Notes under the pieces: generated by a model
What the model saw: the letters and a program-made list of their open reading frames with translations, nothing else
What the model was told of the DNA's origin: nothing
Database searches by the model: none
NCBI RefSeq assembly: GCF_003312425.1
Contig: NZ_QNUX01000002.1
Span: forward strand, 310,001-374,000
Length of the DNA stretch: 64,000 nucleotides
Origin: Flavobacterium psychrolimnae
Lineage (GTDB): Bacteria; Bacteroidota; Bacteroidia; Flavobacteriales; Flavobacteriaceae
Direction: 5' to 3'
In this document: positions 23,152-32,428 of the stretch, piece after piece
Position numbering within the stretch: the first letter of the stretch is position 1
Layout of the letters: the number at the start of each line of letters is the position of its first letter
Translations under genes and position numbers: made by a program

Positions 23152-25215
23152 TTATTCTTTCAATAATCGGTTCAGCTGAAATTGTTCGGCTTCATTTAAA
23201 TTTGGAACTATTCGTTCCAATGAGGCTCTCATCTCAGGAGCTTTCAATAATTTTCTTATATTGTCTCTACCAAACTTTGAGAATTGCCACATGTGATGCG
23301 TGGTAGCATTTACGAGATTTTTCAAAACAATATCATTAATTATTTTGAAAGCAAGTAATTTTTCTAAAGCATTTTGTCTGGTATTCGCTTCATAATCAAT
23401 TGATGAATATTGCATTAATTCGGTTTCCAAAGCTTGTTTGTCAATAGGATAATTTGGTGTTGAAAGTGCTAAAGTCAGCCACAAAGTCCTCAAATTGTAA
23501 TCATTGAAACCCATCCACGATTTTGATTTATTCAAATATTGAATGCGTTGCTCTGGAAAATTATTCCATAAATTATAGAGCGCAAGTTCTTGTGTTTGAT
23601 ATGATTTATCCTCTAATAAAGTTTCATATTGCGTTCTGAAACTCTCCGGAATTTCATTCAATGCTGCAGCAACTGTTTGGTGTAATTGTACATTTTTAGT
23701 TTCTAAAGCTAAAATAAAAAGACTCTTTTTATCTTCCCATTTTTCATTTTTCAATTGATTCAGAACCGCTTCTTTTACCGAAAAATAAACCTCAGATTGC
23801 ATTGTTTTTTCCAAAAAATCTCTTTTCTCTGACAACGGTTTATTTTTTAATTTATCAACTTCAAACAGCGTCTGAATTGCTTTATTTTTAAGCAATAAAT
23901 TATTGGCTTGTTGTGCATTGAAAACCGTAGTTTCAAGCCATACTTTACTAAAACTATCTAAATCATAACTTGATACTTTTTTGATTTCAGCAAAGAAATC
24001 TTGTGTATTCACACTCTGAAACGCATGTTTTTTCAAATAGTTTTTTACCGCTTTTTTAAACGCCTTATCCCCTATTTCTTCATGTAAAACAAAAAGTGAC
24101 CAAGCGCCTTTTTGATAGAAAGTCAACGAACTGGCTTTGGCATTCAAAACAGGAATGGTATCCGTTCGGGAAGCGTATTTTAACTGTGATGCCGACTCAT
24201 ATAATTTGGAATAAAAATAATCTTCTCCATATATTTCCTTTTCGGCCAGTAATGCATAATACGTTGCAAAACCTTCCTGCAACCAATGATGTTTTCCACT
24301 TTCGGCAGTGATTAAATTCCCAAACCACTGATGCGCTAATTCATGTGCATTGACATTTGTGTAACTTCTGTCCTCAAAACCTGTAGAATCGACCACATAA
24401 CGCGTGTTGAAAAGCGTTGCTGATGTATTTTCCATTCCGGCGTACAAGAAATCTCGAACAGGCGCTTGTTTATAAATTTCCCAAGGATACTTTACTCCTA
24501 TTTCCTTTTCTAAGAAATCAAACATCATTTTAGAATGGCGATAGGTAGGTGCAAACTTGGAAACGTCTTTTGGTTCCAAATACATTTCTAAAGGAATTCC
24601 CGAATTTGATTTTTGTATGTTTTTTTCGAATTTACCAATGGTAAGCATCAATAAATAAGAACTCATCGGTTTTTGCATTTGGTATTGCCAAACCGAAAGT
24701 CCATCAAGTGTTGATTTAAATTTCAATATTCCATTTGAAATTACCTGATACTCTTTATTGCATACAATATTCAAATTGAAAACCACTTTTTCATTCACAT
24801 CATCAAAACTTGGAAACCAATGACTGGTATATTTTCCTTGTCCCTGTGTCCAAATTTGTACATTGTCATTTGCTTCTGAACCAACGAAATACATCGTTTG
24901 TTTTGGCTTAGCTAAATACTGAAAAGTCAGATTATTTTTTCCTTTTTTAAACGGAAATACAATTTGTAGTTGTTTTTGTGTATTGAGAAATTTAATGGAT
25001 TTCCCGTTCAATTTCAAATCTGAAAATTCCATATTTTGTGCATCAATTTTAATGGTATCAATTGATTTAAAAACGTCAAAATCATAATCGACATCTCCAT
25101 AAACTGTTTTTTCACTTGGATTTACTACAATTTTTCCTAAAACCGATTTAAAATCTACAAATTGGGTTTGTTGGGCAAATGTGAACGTGGAAATAAAAAA
25201 GAATAGGTATTTCAT
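23152..25215 (-). CDS. Secreted M1 family zinc aminopeptidase
   Basis: A 687-residue peptidase with a signal peptide (MKYLFFFISTFTFAQ). The M1 signatures are both present. The exopeptidase motif GxMEN appears as AGMENTSATLFN. The zinc site HEXXH-x18-E appears as NAHELAHQWFGNL followed by LQEGFATYYALLAEKE. A C-terminal helical region (residues 440-687, with ERIVPNLNEAEQFQLNRLLK) completes the fold. It removes N-terminal amino acids from peptides, here in the periplasm or at the surface. The ATG at 25215 is preferred over 25245 because the signal peptide then begins at its charged end. There is no T9SS C-terminal sorting domain. It diverges from the Dph6-like gene. Confidence 0.92.
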   Translation of the reverse strand: MKYLFFFISTFTFAQQTQFVDFKSVLGKIVVNPSEKTVYGDVDYDFDVFKSIDTIKIDAQNMEFSDLKLNGKSIKFLNTQKQLQIVFPFKKGKNNLTFQYLAKPKQTMYFVGSEANDNVQIWTQGQGKYTSHWFPSFDDVNEKVVFNLNIVCNKEYQVISNGILKFKSTLDGLSVWQYQMQKPMSSYLLMLTIGKFEKNIQKSNSGIPLEMYLEPKDVSKFAPTYRHSKMMFDFLEKEIGVKYPWEIYKQAPVRDFLYAGMENTSATLFNTRYVVDSTGFEDRSYTNVNAHELAHQWFGNLITAESGKHHWLQEGFATYYALLAEKEIYGEDYFYSKLYESASQLKYASRTDTIPVLNAKASSLTFYQKGAWSLFVLHEEIGDKAFKKAVKNYLKKHAFQSVNTQDFFAEIKKVSSYDLDSFSKVWLETTVFNAQQANNLLLKNKAIQTLFEVDKLKNKPLSEKRDFLEKTMQSEVYFSVKEAVLNQLKNEKWEDKKSLFILALETKNVQLHQTVAAALNEIPESFRTQYETLLEDKSYQTQELALYNLWNNFPEQRIQYLNKSKSWMGFNDYNLRTLWLTLALSTPNYPIDKQALETELMQYSSIDYEANTRQNALEKLLAFKIINDIVLKNLVNATTHHMWQFSKFGRDNIRKLLKAPEMRASLERIVPNLNEAEQFQLNRLLKE

Positions 25216-25275
25216 TAGGAAGGCATTTAATGCTGTAATTTCCAAAGTTACAAAGGTTTCCCTAACTAATCAGAC

Positions 25276-25283
25276 TAATTTTG
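25276..25283 (+). promoter_or_regulatory. -7 promoter element for the Dph6-like gene
   Basis: TAATTTTG fits TAnnTTTG, 36 bases before a TTG codon at 25319. It lies downstream of the earlier in-frame ATG (25181), which argues against that ATG as the start. Confidence 0.55.
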
Positions 25284-25318
25284 TAAGTTTACCTCCAGAA
25301 AATCAGAAGATAATTACT

Positions 25319-26056
25319 TTGAAAAAGAAAGCCTTATTTAATTGGAGCAGCGGAAAAGATTCTGCGCTGGCCTTATATAAAAGCCTCCAAAATCCCGAAA
25401 TTGAAATTGTCTGTTTATTAACCAGTGTAAACCAACAACATCAGCGTATTTCTATGCATGGTGTAAGAGTTGAATTATTGCAACAACAAGCCGAAAGCAT
25501 TGGATTACCACTTGAAATCATGCAAATTCCTGAAATGCCAACCATGGAAGCCTATGAAAACGTTATGCGAGAAACATTGGCCAAACTAAAAAACAAAGGT
25601 GTAACCCATTCTATTTTTGGTGATATTTTTCTGGAAGATTTACGTAAATACCGTGAAGATAAATTAGCCGAAATGGGTTTTGAAGGGATTTTTCCGCTTT
25701 GGAAAATCCCAACTCACGAAATCATTCAAGAATTCCTAGCTTTAGGTTTTAAAACAATTGTAGTTTGCGTAAACGAACGATTCTTGGATAAAAGCTTTGT
25801 TGGTCGTGTGATTGACCAAAATTTCATCAATGATTTACCTGAAAATGTAGATGTTTGTGGCGAAAACGGTGAATTTCACACCTTCACTTTTGACGGTCCT
25901 ATTTTTTCGAAACCAATTAATTTTGAAATTGGTGAAGTTGTGTATCGAAAATATGAAAAACCAGAAAAAGAAGATTCCTCAGATACCGCCTGCGATACGA
26001 GCGCTTCTGATGCTTTTGATTATGGATTTTGGTATTGTGATTTGGTTGGGAAATAA
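25319..26056 (+). CDS. Dph6-related ATP pyrophosphatase (diphthine-ammonia ligase family)
   Basis: A protein of about 245 residues with the PP-loop ATP-binding motif near its start, ALFNWSSGKDSALALY, followed by LLTSVNQQHQRISMHGVR, GDIFLEDLRKYREDKLAEMGFEGIFPLW, and NVDVCGENGEFHTFTFDGP. These are the classical motifs of the Dph6/MJ0570 family. In eukaryotes and archaea Dph6 amidates diphthine on EF-2. Bacteria lack diphthamide, so the bacterial role is unknown. An open frame extends back to an ATG at 25181, but that overlaps the divergent aminopeptidase start and precedes the promoter motif. The in-frame TTG at 25319 places the PP-loop at the usual distance, so I use it. Confidence 0.82.
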   Translation: MKKKALFNWSSGKDSALALYKSLQNPEIEIVCLLTSVNQQHQRISMHGVRVELLQQQAESIGLPLEIMQIPEMPTMEAYENVMRETLAKLKNKGVTHSIFGDIFLEDLRKYREDKLAEMGFEGIFPLWKIPTHEIIQEFLALGFKTIVVCVNERFLDKSFVGRVIDQNFINDLPENVDVCGENGEFHTFTFDGPIFSKPINFEIGEVVYRKYEKPEKEDSSDTACDTSASDAFDYGFWYCDLVGK

Positions 26057-26477
26057 TTAATTTAATAGTTAATAAGCTCTACACTTTAGGATTGTCTTAA
26101 TTTTTTTAATTAGGGTTTGAAAATAGAAAAAGAGCATCAAAAGTTTTTCAACTTCTGAGTACTCTTTAGCTAAAGTGCTTCATAATCCTAAAATTAACCA
26201 AAACTAAACCTTATGAAAATGTTCAATAAGCACTTATAATTAACTTAATTACTAAAAACTAAAAATAGTATATCATTTTTTATGCATACATCCTTAAGAT
26301 GCTACTTCTTTAAAAAGGTTGCGTCAAGTTATAAATGTTTTTTTTTCTAAAGAATAAACATTGTTAAACCGATAATCTCAAACGTTTTACAATTATAAAT
26401 AATTAAATAGCCACGGATTCACTGATTTAAAAATCTGTGAATCCGTGGCTAAAATTTTCAATTGTGAAGAGTTAAAC
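26057..26477. other. Gene-free stretch with two inverted repeats
   Basis: About 420 bases without a plausible gene. An outer inverted pair, TTTAGGATT (26085-26093) and AATCCTAAA (26184-26192), encloses an inner AAAGAG/CTCTTT pair. Then come an eight-codon frame (26213-26239) after a gene-like leader, a highly AT-rich segment, and a long perfect-looking hairpin at 26409-26450. It could be a degraded gene or a small RNA locus; I cannot choose. Confidence 0.5.
26409..26450. repeat. 20-bp stem hairpin of the 'aatccgtggc' type
   Basis: AGCCACGGATTCACTGATTT pairs with 26431-26450 with a single mismatch and a two-base loop. It sits 27 bases after the end of the gene-free tract and 28 before the stop of the DUF1697 gene, so it may end that transcript. 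Related words occur at 28823-28895. Confidence 0.75.
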
Positions 26478-27023
26478 TTATCTTTCCTCGTACATTTTAA
26501 GCAGTTGCGTAACTGTATTCCAATTGCGGATTGTTGCAATAACATTCAGTTTTTTCTCAATGTATTTTTGGTCGAATCTGGTCTTTCCGACGCCAACAGC
26601 ATATTTTATAAAAATTCTGTTGCCATCAATACTCGCTTCATCCGGTTTGAATTGGCTAATTTTCAAATCATTCATACTGGTACTTTGCAACGTGGTAGAA
26701 ATAAAAGCCACATATAACTTCTTAGTATCAATATCTTTTTCCTTCAAGAAAGGATTGTTCTTGAAACACGCTTCTAAATCTGCAGAACAAATCACCACAA
26801 CAGGCACTTCATGACCAAAAGCCTTGAAAATCTCCTGCTTTATTTTGAAACCAACAGCCGCAGGATTTTCCTCCTCGGTATCCACAAAAACATTCCCGGA
26901 TTGAATATAGGTTTGCACATTTTGAAAACCAATAGCTTCCAAAGTCGTTTTTAGTGCTTCCATTTTTATCATACTGTGACCGGAAACATTGATGCCACGA
27001 AGCAATGCGAGATGAGTTGTCAT
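26478..27023 (-). CDS. DUF1697 domain-containing protein
   Basis: A 181-residue protein that starts with the DUF1697 signature TTHLALLRGINVSGHSMIKMEALK, then QNVQTYIQSGNVFVDTE and a C-terminal TRNWNTVTQLLKMYE. DUF1697 proteins are single-domain and cytoplasmic and widespread in bacteria; no function is established. Length and motif order match the family. On the minus strand it is followed by a strong hairpin. A gap of about 110 bases separates it from the Yip1 gene upstream. Confidence 0.93.
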   Translation of the reverse strand: MTTHLALLRGINVSGHSMIKMEALKTTLEAIGFQNVQTYIQSGNVFVDTEEENPAAVGFKIKQEIFKAFGHEVPVVVICSADLEACFKNNPFLKEKDIDTKKLYVAFISTTLQSTSMNDLKISQFKPDEASIDGNRIFIKYAVGVGKTRFDQKYIEKKLNVIATIRNWNTVTQLLKMYEER

Positions 27024-27137
27024 TTTTTAAGCTTTTTATTTTGCGAAGGTATTGTGTTTGGAGGAACTTTTTTGGAATTCTTACTTAATATAAATACTTT
27101 GTCTAAAAATTTCTGGTTTTAAATAAAACTGAGTTAC

Positions 27138-27791
27138 CTAATCTATAACTTGAAATAGTAAAACTAAAACCAAAATCATAAAAACAAATAAAATTGCAGG
27201 TAATAATAAGTTTAAAATTGATTTACCGATAGATAATTTCTGTACTTCTGATATTCCAATTACGCACAATATAAGCGACCAAATTCCAAGTGCAAACTCA
27301 ACAAAAAGTATAACATATAATACAATACTTTCCATCGAAGCTAAACTGTACAAGTCATTATCTGATTTAAATAGTTCATTGCCATAAATTGCTATTTGAG
27401 GTATCAGTAATATTAAAATAAAAATCGAAGGAAAAAAAGCATAAGCAAAAACTCTTAATACGGATTGCGTATTTCCCTTTCCATTCATCCAACTACCAGT
27501 CCAACTTATCAAAGCAGAATAGATATAATAAGTAATCCATCCAAAAAATCCTCCGAAAATCACACAAATTGCTATTATCGTCCAAATGGAATAGTTGTCA
27601 CCCATATTTTTCGTGGAAGCTCTATCAAAAGTTCTATCCATACCGGCAAGAAATAATAAAATGTACAAATGTTTCTCATATTTGTAATCATTTATAAATT
27701 TAAAAGCTTCTCTTGGAGATGTCAATAATTTTATAAAAATATCTTTCTCAGAGATTTGAGTCCTTTCAAGTGGATGTTCTAATTCATTCAT
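27138..27791 (-). CDS. Yip1 domain membrane protein
   Basis: A 217-residue protein. A short cytoplasmic amino end contains SPREAFKFINDYKYEKHLY, the typical Yip1-domain lead-in (SPrxxf). It is followed by five hydrophobic segments, at about 45-55, 72-97, 115-140, 155-180 and 190-215. The glycine-rich FGGFFGWITYYIYSALISWTG region matches the bacterial Yip1 branch. These proteins are inner-membrane and of unknown function. It is followed by the DUF1697 gene and preceded by the frameshifted DUF2971 gene. Confidence 0.85.
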   Translation of the reverse strand: MNELEHPLERTQISEKDIFIKLLTSPREAFKFINDYKYEKHLYILLFLAGMDRTFDRASTKNMGDNYSIWTIIAICVIFGGFFGWITYYIYSALISWTGSWMNGKGNTQSVLRVFAYAFFPSIFILILLIPQIAIYGNELFKSDNDLYSLASMESIVLYVILFVEFALGIWSLILCVIGISEVQKLSIGKSILNLLLPAILFVFMILVLVLLFQVID

Positions 27792-27891
27792 TTTTATTAA
27801 GATATATGTGTATGTTTTGGATATTATTATAGATTTTTTTAAGATTTAGTAATTAAAAAATAATTTACATAAGAAACGCTACTAAACCAAT

Positions 27892-28670
27892 TTATTTAAT
27901 AATTGATTTTCTTATTTGTTTATTTAAACCATATTTGAACATTAAGTCTTGAACTAATTCCGTGAACCATTCAGGAGAATATGGGCTCAAAACTATATCA
28001 TCAATCAATATATTCAAATCTAATTTTATGTTTATTCCTGAATTATTATCTTCTTTTTCCCAATCAAAATCTATACGCTTCACTTCAGGAACTTTGTAGA
28101 TTAATCTTAATTCATCTTCATAAGAGTATGCCTTATGTTTATGTATTATTTGATAATTTAAATTTCCATCAGGAATCATTTCAGTTTCAAAATCAATATA
28201 TTTAATTTCACTAATTTGAATATCATCCGTCAAATTATTTTTTAATGAATTGATTAATTTGTCAATTTGTGATGTCACCATGATACCTTTATTCATTTCA
28301 GAATATATTTTCCAAAGAGCATAAGATTCAGATTTACTTTTATTCCAACAACATACACAATTTAGTTTTTTAAATTCTTCTTCGAAACCTTGACGAACTT
28401 TCAAATCTTTTTCTAAAGAAACTTCTATTTTTGAATTTATTGAAAGTAATTCGTTGTGAATTTGCTCATAATATTTTTTTCTGTACTCAATATTAAGTTT
28501 TGGTGAAGAACCTTCAAATTTATCCTCGAGCTTATCTAAACGACAAAAGAAAAGCGATTTACGCTGTAATAACGAAATGAATTTTATGATATCAAAATAC
28601 TTATAAACTTTATATTCTCTTTTGGATATATCACTGGAGCTGAATATTGATTAAACTCTAATATTGGCAT
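27892..28670 (-). pseudogene. DUF2971 protein with a frameshift near its amino end
   Basis: Reading from ATG 28670 the frame encodes MPILEFNQYSAPVIYPKENI and then stops at 28584-28586. A second frame, open from 28650 down to the stop at 27892, encodes YKVYKYFDIIKFISLLQRKS, then LFFCRLDKLEDKFEGSSP. Later it carries CCWNKSKSESYALWKIYS and YSYEDELRLIYK. The second part is a full DUF2971 domain, with its CCW and Sx..ALW motifs and the sYEdE motif. The second frame has no start codon before the domain, so a one-base shift between 28584 and 28653 probably joins the two. A TTG at 28402 would give only a 170-residue fragment. It may be a real broken gene or an indel error. Intact, it would be about 258 residues. 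DUF2971 function is unknown. Confidence 0.72.
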
Positions 28671-28822
28671 TTTTTTCTTTTTAAGTGATAGATAATTTTT
28701 TTTACTATAATCTCCGAATAGAAATAGTTGTTTTTCAAATATACATATTTTCCTACTCCATTTCCAAACAATCTCATTTCCAAATTTCCAAACAAAAAAC
28801 TATCTTCGCTCCATCAAATTAA

Positions 28823-28895
28823 AATCCGTTTTAATCTGCGTTTTTGCCATCTCGAGCGAAGTCGAGAGAAACAAATCCGTTTCATCCGTGTCCAA
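28823..28895 (+). repeat. Dispersed 'aatccgt / cgagcgaagtcgag' repeats upstream of recG
   Basis: Contains AAAATCCGTTTTAATCTGCG, the palindrome-bearing CTCGAGCGAAGTCGAG (28853-28868) and AAATCCGTTTCATCCGTGTCC. Such sequences are common intergenic repeats in Bacteroidota genomes. The hairpin at 26409-26450 uses related words. Confidence 0.6.
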
Positions 28896-28905
28896 AAAAA
28901 ACTAA

Positions 28906-31011
28906 ATGAGCAACCTACTACTCACTCCCATTGAATACCTCAAAGGCGTTGGTCCCAATCGGGGCGAATTGCTTCGAAAGGAATTGGGAATTCATAAGTA
29001 TGTGGATTTAGTTAATTTTTTTCCAAACAGATACATTGATAGAACACGCTATTACAAGATTAATGAACTGCAAAACAACATTGCCGAGGTTCAGATTATC
29101 GGTAAAATCATCAACATCAAAACTGTGGAATTTGGCAGAAACCAAAAACGATTGGTCGCGACTTTTGTAGATGATACGGGCCAAATGGAACTCGTTTGGT
29201 TTCAAGGTCACAAATGGATTCGGGAGAGTTTAAAACTGAATGAAATGTGTGTGATTTTTGGGAAATGCACGTCTTTTGGAAGTACATTCAATATGGCGCA
29301 TCCGGAAATTGAATTGCTGAGCGAGCATGAAAAAAGTCTGCGTTCAGCCATGCAACCCGTGTATCCTTCGACAGAAACCTTGACAAATCGTGGGATTTCA
29401 AACCGGGTGATTAATAAACTGATGCAACAATTGTTCCTGGAAACGCAAGCGTTGTTTACGGAAACTTTGCCAGATTATTTAATCAACGAATTGAAACTGA
29501 TTCCTAAAAAAGCGGCTTTATTCAACATCCATTTTCCAAAAAGCACCGAAGTTTTGGCGAAAGCCAAATTCCGATTAATCTTCGAAGAATTGTTCTTTAT
29601 TCAATTGCAATTAATCACGAAGAATCTTATTCGGAAACATAAAATAAAAGGACATCCGTTTGCAACGGTAGGCGAAAATTTCAATGATTTTTATCAGCAT
29701 CATTTGCCTTTTCAACTGACCAATGCCCAAAAAAGAGTCATCAAAGAAATCCGAACCGACATGGGCAGCAACGCCCAAATGAACCGATTACTGCAAGGTG
29801 ATGTGGGTTCCGGGAAAACTATTGTAGCTTTTATGAGCATGCTTTTGGCACTTGATAATGGTTTCCAAGCGTGTTTGATGGCGCCTACGGAAATCTTGGC
29901 AAACCAGCATTTTATCGGTTTATCTGAATTAGCCGAAACCTTAAATATAAATATCAGAATCCTATCGGGTTCCACCAAAATAGCACAGCGCAGAATTATC
30001 CATGAAGAACTGGAAAACGGAACGTTACACATCCTCATCGGAACGCATGCTTTACTCGAAGACAAAGTAAAATTCAAGAATTTAGGACTCGCTGTAATTG
30101 ATGAACAACATCGTTTTGGCGTAGAACAACGCTCTAAATTGTGGAAGAAAAATGTGATTCCGCCACACGTTTTGGTAATGACCGCCACGCCTATTCCGCG
30201 AACTTTGGCGATGAGTTTGTATGGCGATTTAGACATTTCGGTGATTGATGAACTGCCTCCGGGACGAAAACCAATTCAGACCGTACATCGTTTTGACAGC
30301 AACCGATTGAAAGTTTGGAAATTCCTTCGGGATGAAATCGCTTTGGGTCGCCAAATATATATTGTGTATCCGTTGATTCAAGAATCGGAAAAAATGGATT
30401 TCAAGGATTTAATGGATGGTTACGAAAGTGTTTCCAGAGATTTTCCGTTGCCACAGTATTCAATTTCCATACTTCACGGAAAGATGAAACCAGCGGAAAA
30501 AGATGCCGAAATGAAACGTTTTTCGGAAGGAAAAACCAATATTATGGTGGCCACAACCGTAATTGAAGTTGGAGTGAATGTTCCTAACGCCAGTGTAATG
30601 ATTATCGAAAGTGCGGAACGTTTTGGATTATCGCAACTCCATCAACTACGCGGTCGCGTGGGTCGTGGTGCAGAACAAAGTTATTGTATCCTGATGACGA
30701 GCCATAAATTGAGTTCCGACAGTAAAACCCGAATGGAAACGATGGTACAAACGAATGATGGTTTCGAAATTGCCGAAGTCGACTTGAAGCTTCGTGGTCC
30801 GGGAGATTTAATGGGAACGCAACAAAGCGGCGTACTTAATCTACAAATTGCCGATTTAGTTCGGGACAGAGATACTTTGGCATTAGCCAGAAATTATGCT
30901 TTAAAACTTCTTAAAGAAGATGCAGGAATGCAAAAACCTGAACACGCAGCTTTGAGAGCTGTTTTTATCGAAATGACCAAAAAGAAAAACATCTGGAATT
31001 ACATTAGTTAA
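28906..31011 (+). CDS. recG: ATP-dependent DNA helicase RecG
   Basis: A 701-residue superfamily-2 helicase that rewinds stalled replication forks and branch-migrates Holliday junctions. It starts with the wedge domain (TPIEYLKGVGPNRGELLRKELGI, then an OB-fold with IIGKIINIKTVEFGRNQKR). Helicase motifs are GDVGSGKTIVAFMSML (Walker A) near residue 300, LAVIDEQHRFGVEQR, VMTATPIPRTLAMSLYGDLD and NIMVATTVIEVGVNVPNASVMIIESAERFGLSQLHQLRGRVGRG. Length and motifs are complete. Its start is six bases after an A-rich stretch, and a region of intergenic repeats lies directly upstream. Confidence 0.96.
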   Translation: MSNLLLTPIEYLKGVGPNRGELLRKELGIHKYVDLVNFFPNRYIDRTRYYKINELQNNIAEVQIIGKIINIKTVEFGRNQKRLVATFVDDTGQMELVWFQGHKWIRESLKLNEMCVIFGKCTSFGSTFNMAHPEIELLSEHEKSLRSAMQPVYPSTETLTNRGISNRVINKLMQQLFLETQALFTETLPDYLINELKLIPKKAALFNIHFPKSTEVLAKAKFRLIFEELFFIQLQLITKNLIRKHKIKGHPFATVGENFNDFYQHHLPFQLTNAQKRVIKEIRTDMGSNAQMNRLLQGDVGSGKTIVAFMSMLLALDNGFQACLMAPTEILANQHFIGLSELAETLNINIRILSGSTKIAQRRIIHEELENGTLHILIGTHALLEDKVKFKNLGLAVIDEQHRFGVEQRSKLWKKNVIPPHVLVMTATPIPRTLAMSLYGDLDISVIDELPPGRKPIQTVHRFDSNRLKVWKFLRDEIALGRQIYIVYPLIQESEKMDFKDLMDGYESVSRDFPLPQYSISILHGKMKPAEKDAEMKRFSEGKTNIMVATTVIEVGVNVPNASVMIIESAERFGLSQLHQLRGRVGRGAEQSYCILMTSHKLSSDSKTRMETMVQTNDGFEIAEVDLKLRGPGDLMGTQQSGVLNLQIADLVRDRDTLALARNYALKLLKEDAGMQKPEHAALRAVFIEMTKKKNIWNYIS

Positions 31012-31247
31012 GTGTCATTATAAATGTTTTTTTATCTGTTTAAAATTACGCTACCAAATTTATTTTCTTAAAAAAAGCTCTTTTTTTTCAATTCTTGATT
31101 AAACCATTTGCATTTTTAGGAGTCCTAATTTTTATTATTTGTAATGGAATGCATCTATTTATAACATATACATTTTTTTATGTTAATATTTGTATGTACA
31201 AACGTTAAATAAAAATTAACAACATCACAATTTCCGTTTCTAAAACC

Positions 31248-31255
31248 TAAATTTG
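31248..31255 (+). promoter_or_regulatory. -7 promoter element for the RND efflux operon
   Basis: TAAATTTG fits TAnnTTTG, 47 bases before the adaptor ATG. The surrounding 290-base spacer after recG has no gene. Confidence 0.5.
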
Positions 31256-31301
31256 TTTTAACTAAAATTATTGAAAACTAATCCTACTTTATATTAAACC
31301 C

Positions 31302-32360
31302 ATGAAAATTAAATACCTAGTTTATGCCGTGCTAACAATTGGAATCATTGGATTTATCGGTTACAGAATCTCAGAAAACAAAAGTAAAAATGAAGATTCA
31401 AAAGACCCAAAAGGAAAAGGCAAATCGATGAGCGTAAACGGAATCGTAGTTGAATATCAAACTTTTGATAATAACTTGTCTCTTTCCGGTTCTATTGAAG
31501 CGAATGAACAAGTAGAAATTCGCAGTGAAGTTTCCGGAATTGTAGAAGGTATTTATTTTCAGGAAGGTAGTAATGTGAGTAAAGGTCAAGTGCTTTTTAA
31601 AGTCAATGATTTAGAGTTAAGAGCCCAATTGAGACAAACTTCAACCAGAGAAGGATTGGCTTCGGAAAACGAAAGAAGAGCCAAATTATTACTGCAAAAA
31701 GAAGCTATAAGCCAGGAAGAATATGATTTGGCCAGAGCCGATTTAAAATCAGCACAAGCCCAAAGTCAATTGATAAAAGCGCAAATCGCAAAAACATCTG
31801 TTAGAGCGCCATTCTCAGGAAGAATAGGATTGCGTTCTATTTCACCGGGAACCTACATCACACCAGCCATTTTAGTGGCAAAATTAGTGAACACCGGAAA
31901 ATTAAAAATTACTTTTTCTATTCCTGAAAAATACGCCAGTCAGGTAAAAACAAATACAACCTTAACATTTAAAGTCGCTGGTTCTGATGAAAAATACACT
32001 GCTAAAGTATATGCAATTGAACCGGAAGTGGCTGTTGCTACCAGAACATTACAAGTTCGAGCGATTGCGGAAAACAAAAACGGAAAATTATTACCAGGAA
32101 CTTTTGCTGATGTCGAATTGCCTTTGGATATCATAAAAGATGCTATTATTGTTCCTACTGAAGCCATTATTCCAGTTCAAAACGGTAAAAAAGTTTTCGT
32201 TTCCAGTAATGGTCAAGCTAAAGAAGTGATGATAGAAACTGCTACAAGAACTGATGCTTCTATACTTGTACTTTCTGGTTTGAAAGCAGGTGATACAGTG
32301 ATTACAAGTGGTGTTATGTCATTAAAAAACGAAACTCCTGTAAAAGTTCTAATAAAATAG
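31302..32360 (+). CDS. RND efflux periplasmic adaptor subunit
   Basis: A 352-residue membrane-fusion protein. It has an amino-terminal anchor (IKYLVYAVLTIGIIGFIGY), then the barrel-sandwich entry NLSLSGSIEANEQVEIRSEVSGIVEGI with VSKGQVLFKVNDLELRAQL. A short coiled coil (ENERRAKLLLQKEAISQEEYDLARADLKSAQAQ) follows, with the second hairpin half VRAPFSGRIGLRSISPGTYITP and the C-terminal ILVLSGLKAGDTVITSGVMSLK. It links the inner-membrane pump to the outer-membrane duct. No lipobox Cys is seen. First gene of a three-gene operon (adaptor, pump, TolC). The pump class is the hydrophobic/amphiphilic type (HAE1), but no drug can be named. Confidence 0.93.
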   Translation: MKIKYLVYAVLTIGIIGFIGYRISENKSKNEDSKDPKGKGKSMSVNGIVVEYQTFDNNLSLSGSIEANEQVEIRSEVSGIVEGIYFQEGSNVSKGQVLFKVNDLELRAQLRQTSTREGLASENERRAKLLLQKEAISQEEYDLARADLKSAQAQSQLIKAQIAKTSVRAPFSGRIGLRSISPGTYITPAILVAKLVNTGKLKITFSIPEKYASQVKTNTTLTFKVAGSDEKYTAKVYAIEPEVAVATRTLQVRAIAENKNGKLLPGTFADVELPLDIIKDAIIVPTEAIIPVQNGKKVFVSSNGQAKEVMIETATRTDASILVLSGLKAGDTVITSGVMSLKNETPVKVLIK

Positions 32361-32382
32361 ATTGAGATATTAGATTCGTTCC

Positions 32383-32424
32383 TAGCAATCAAAAATCTAA
32401 AATTAGCAATCAAAAATCTAAAAT
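32383..32424 (+). repeat. Perfect 21-bp tandem duplication just before the pump gene
   Basis: The unit TAGCAATCAAAAATCTAAAAT occurs twice in tandem (32383-32403 and 32404-32424) and ends four bases before the pump ATG at 32429. Slippage between the copies could change the spacing ahead of the start codon. Confidence 0.8.
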
Positions 32425-32428
32425 CTAA

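Noticed and set aside
23152..25215. T9SS-secreted cargo with a C-terminal sorting domain
   Set aside because: The M1 aminopeptidase has an ordinary signal peptide and its last residues show no CTD motif. No other gene here has one either.
26213..26239. Eight-codon frame after a gene-like leader
   Set aside because: Too short to support as a gene; kept only as a part of the gene-free tract description.
29712..30236. Antisense open frame inside recG (174 residues)
   Set aside because: Shadow of a conserved helicase coding region.
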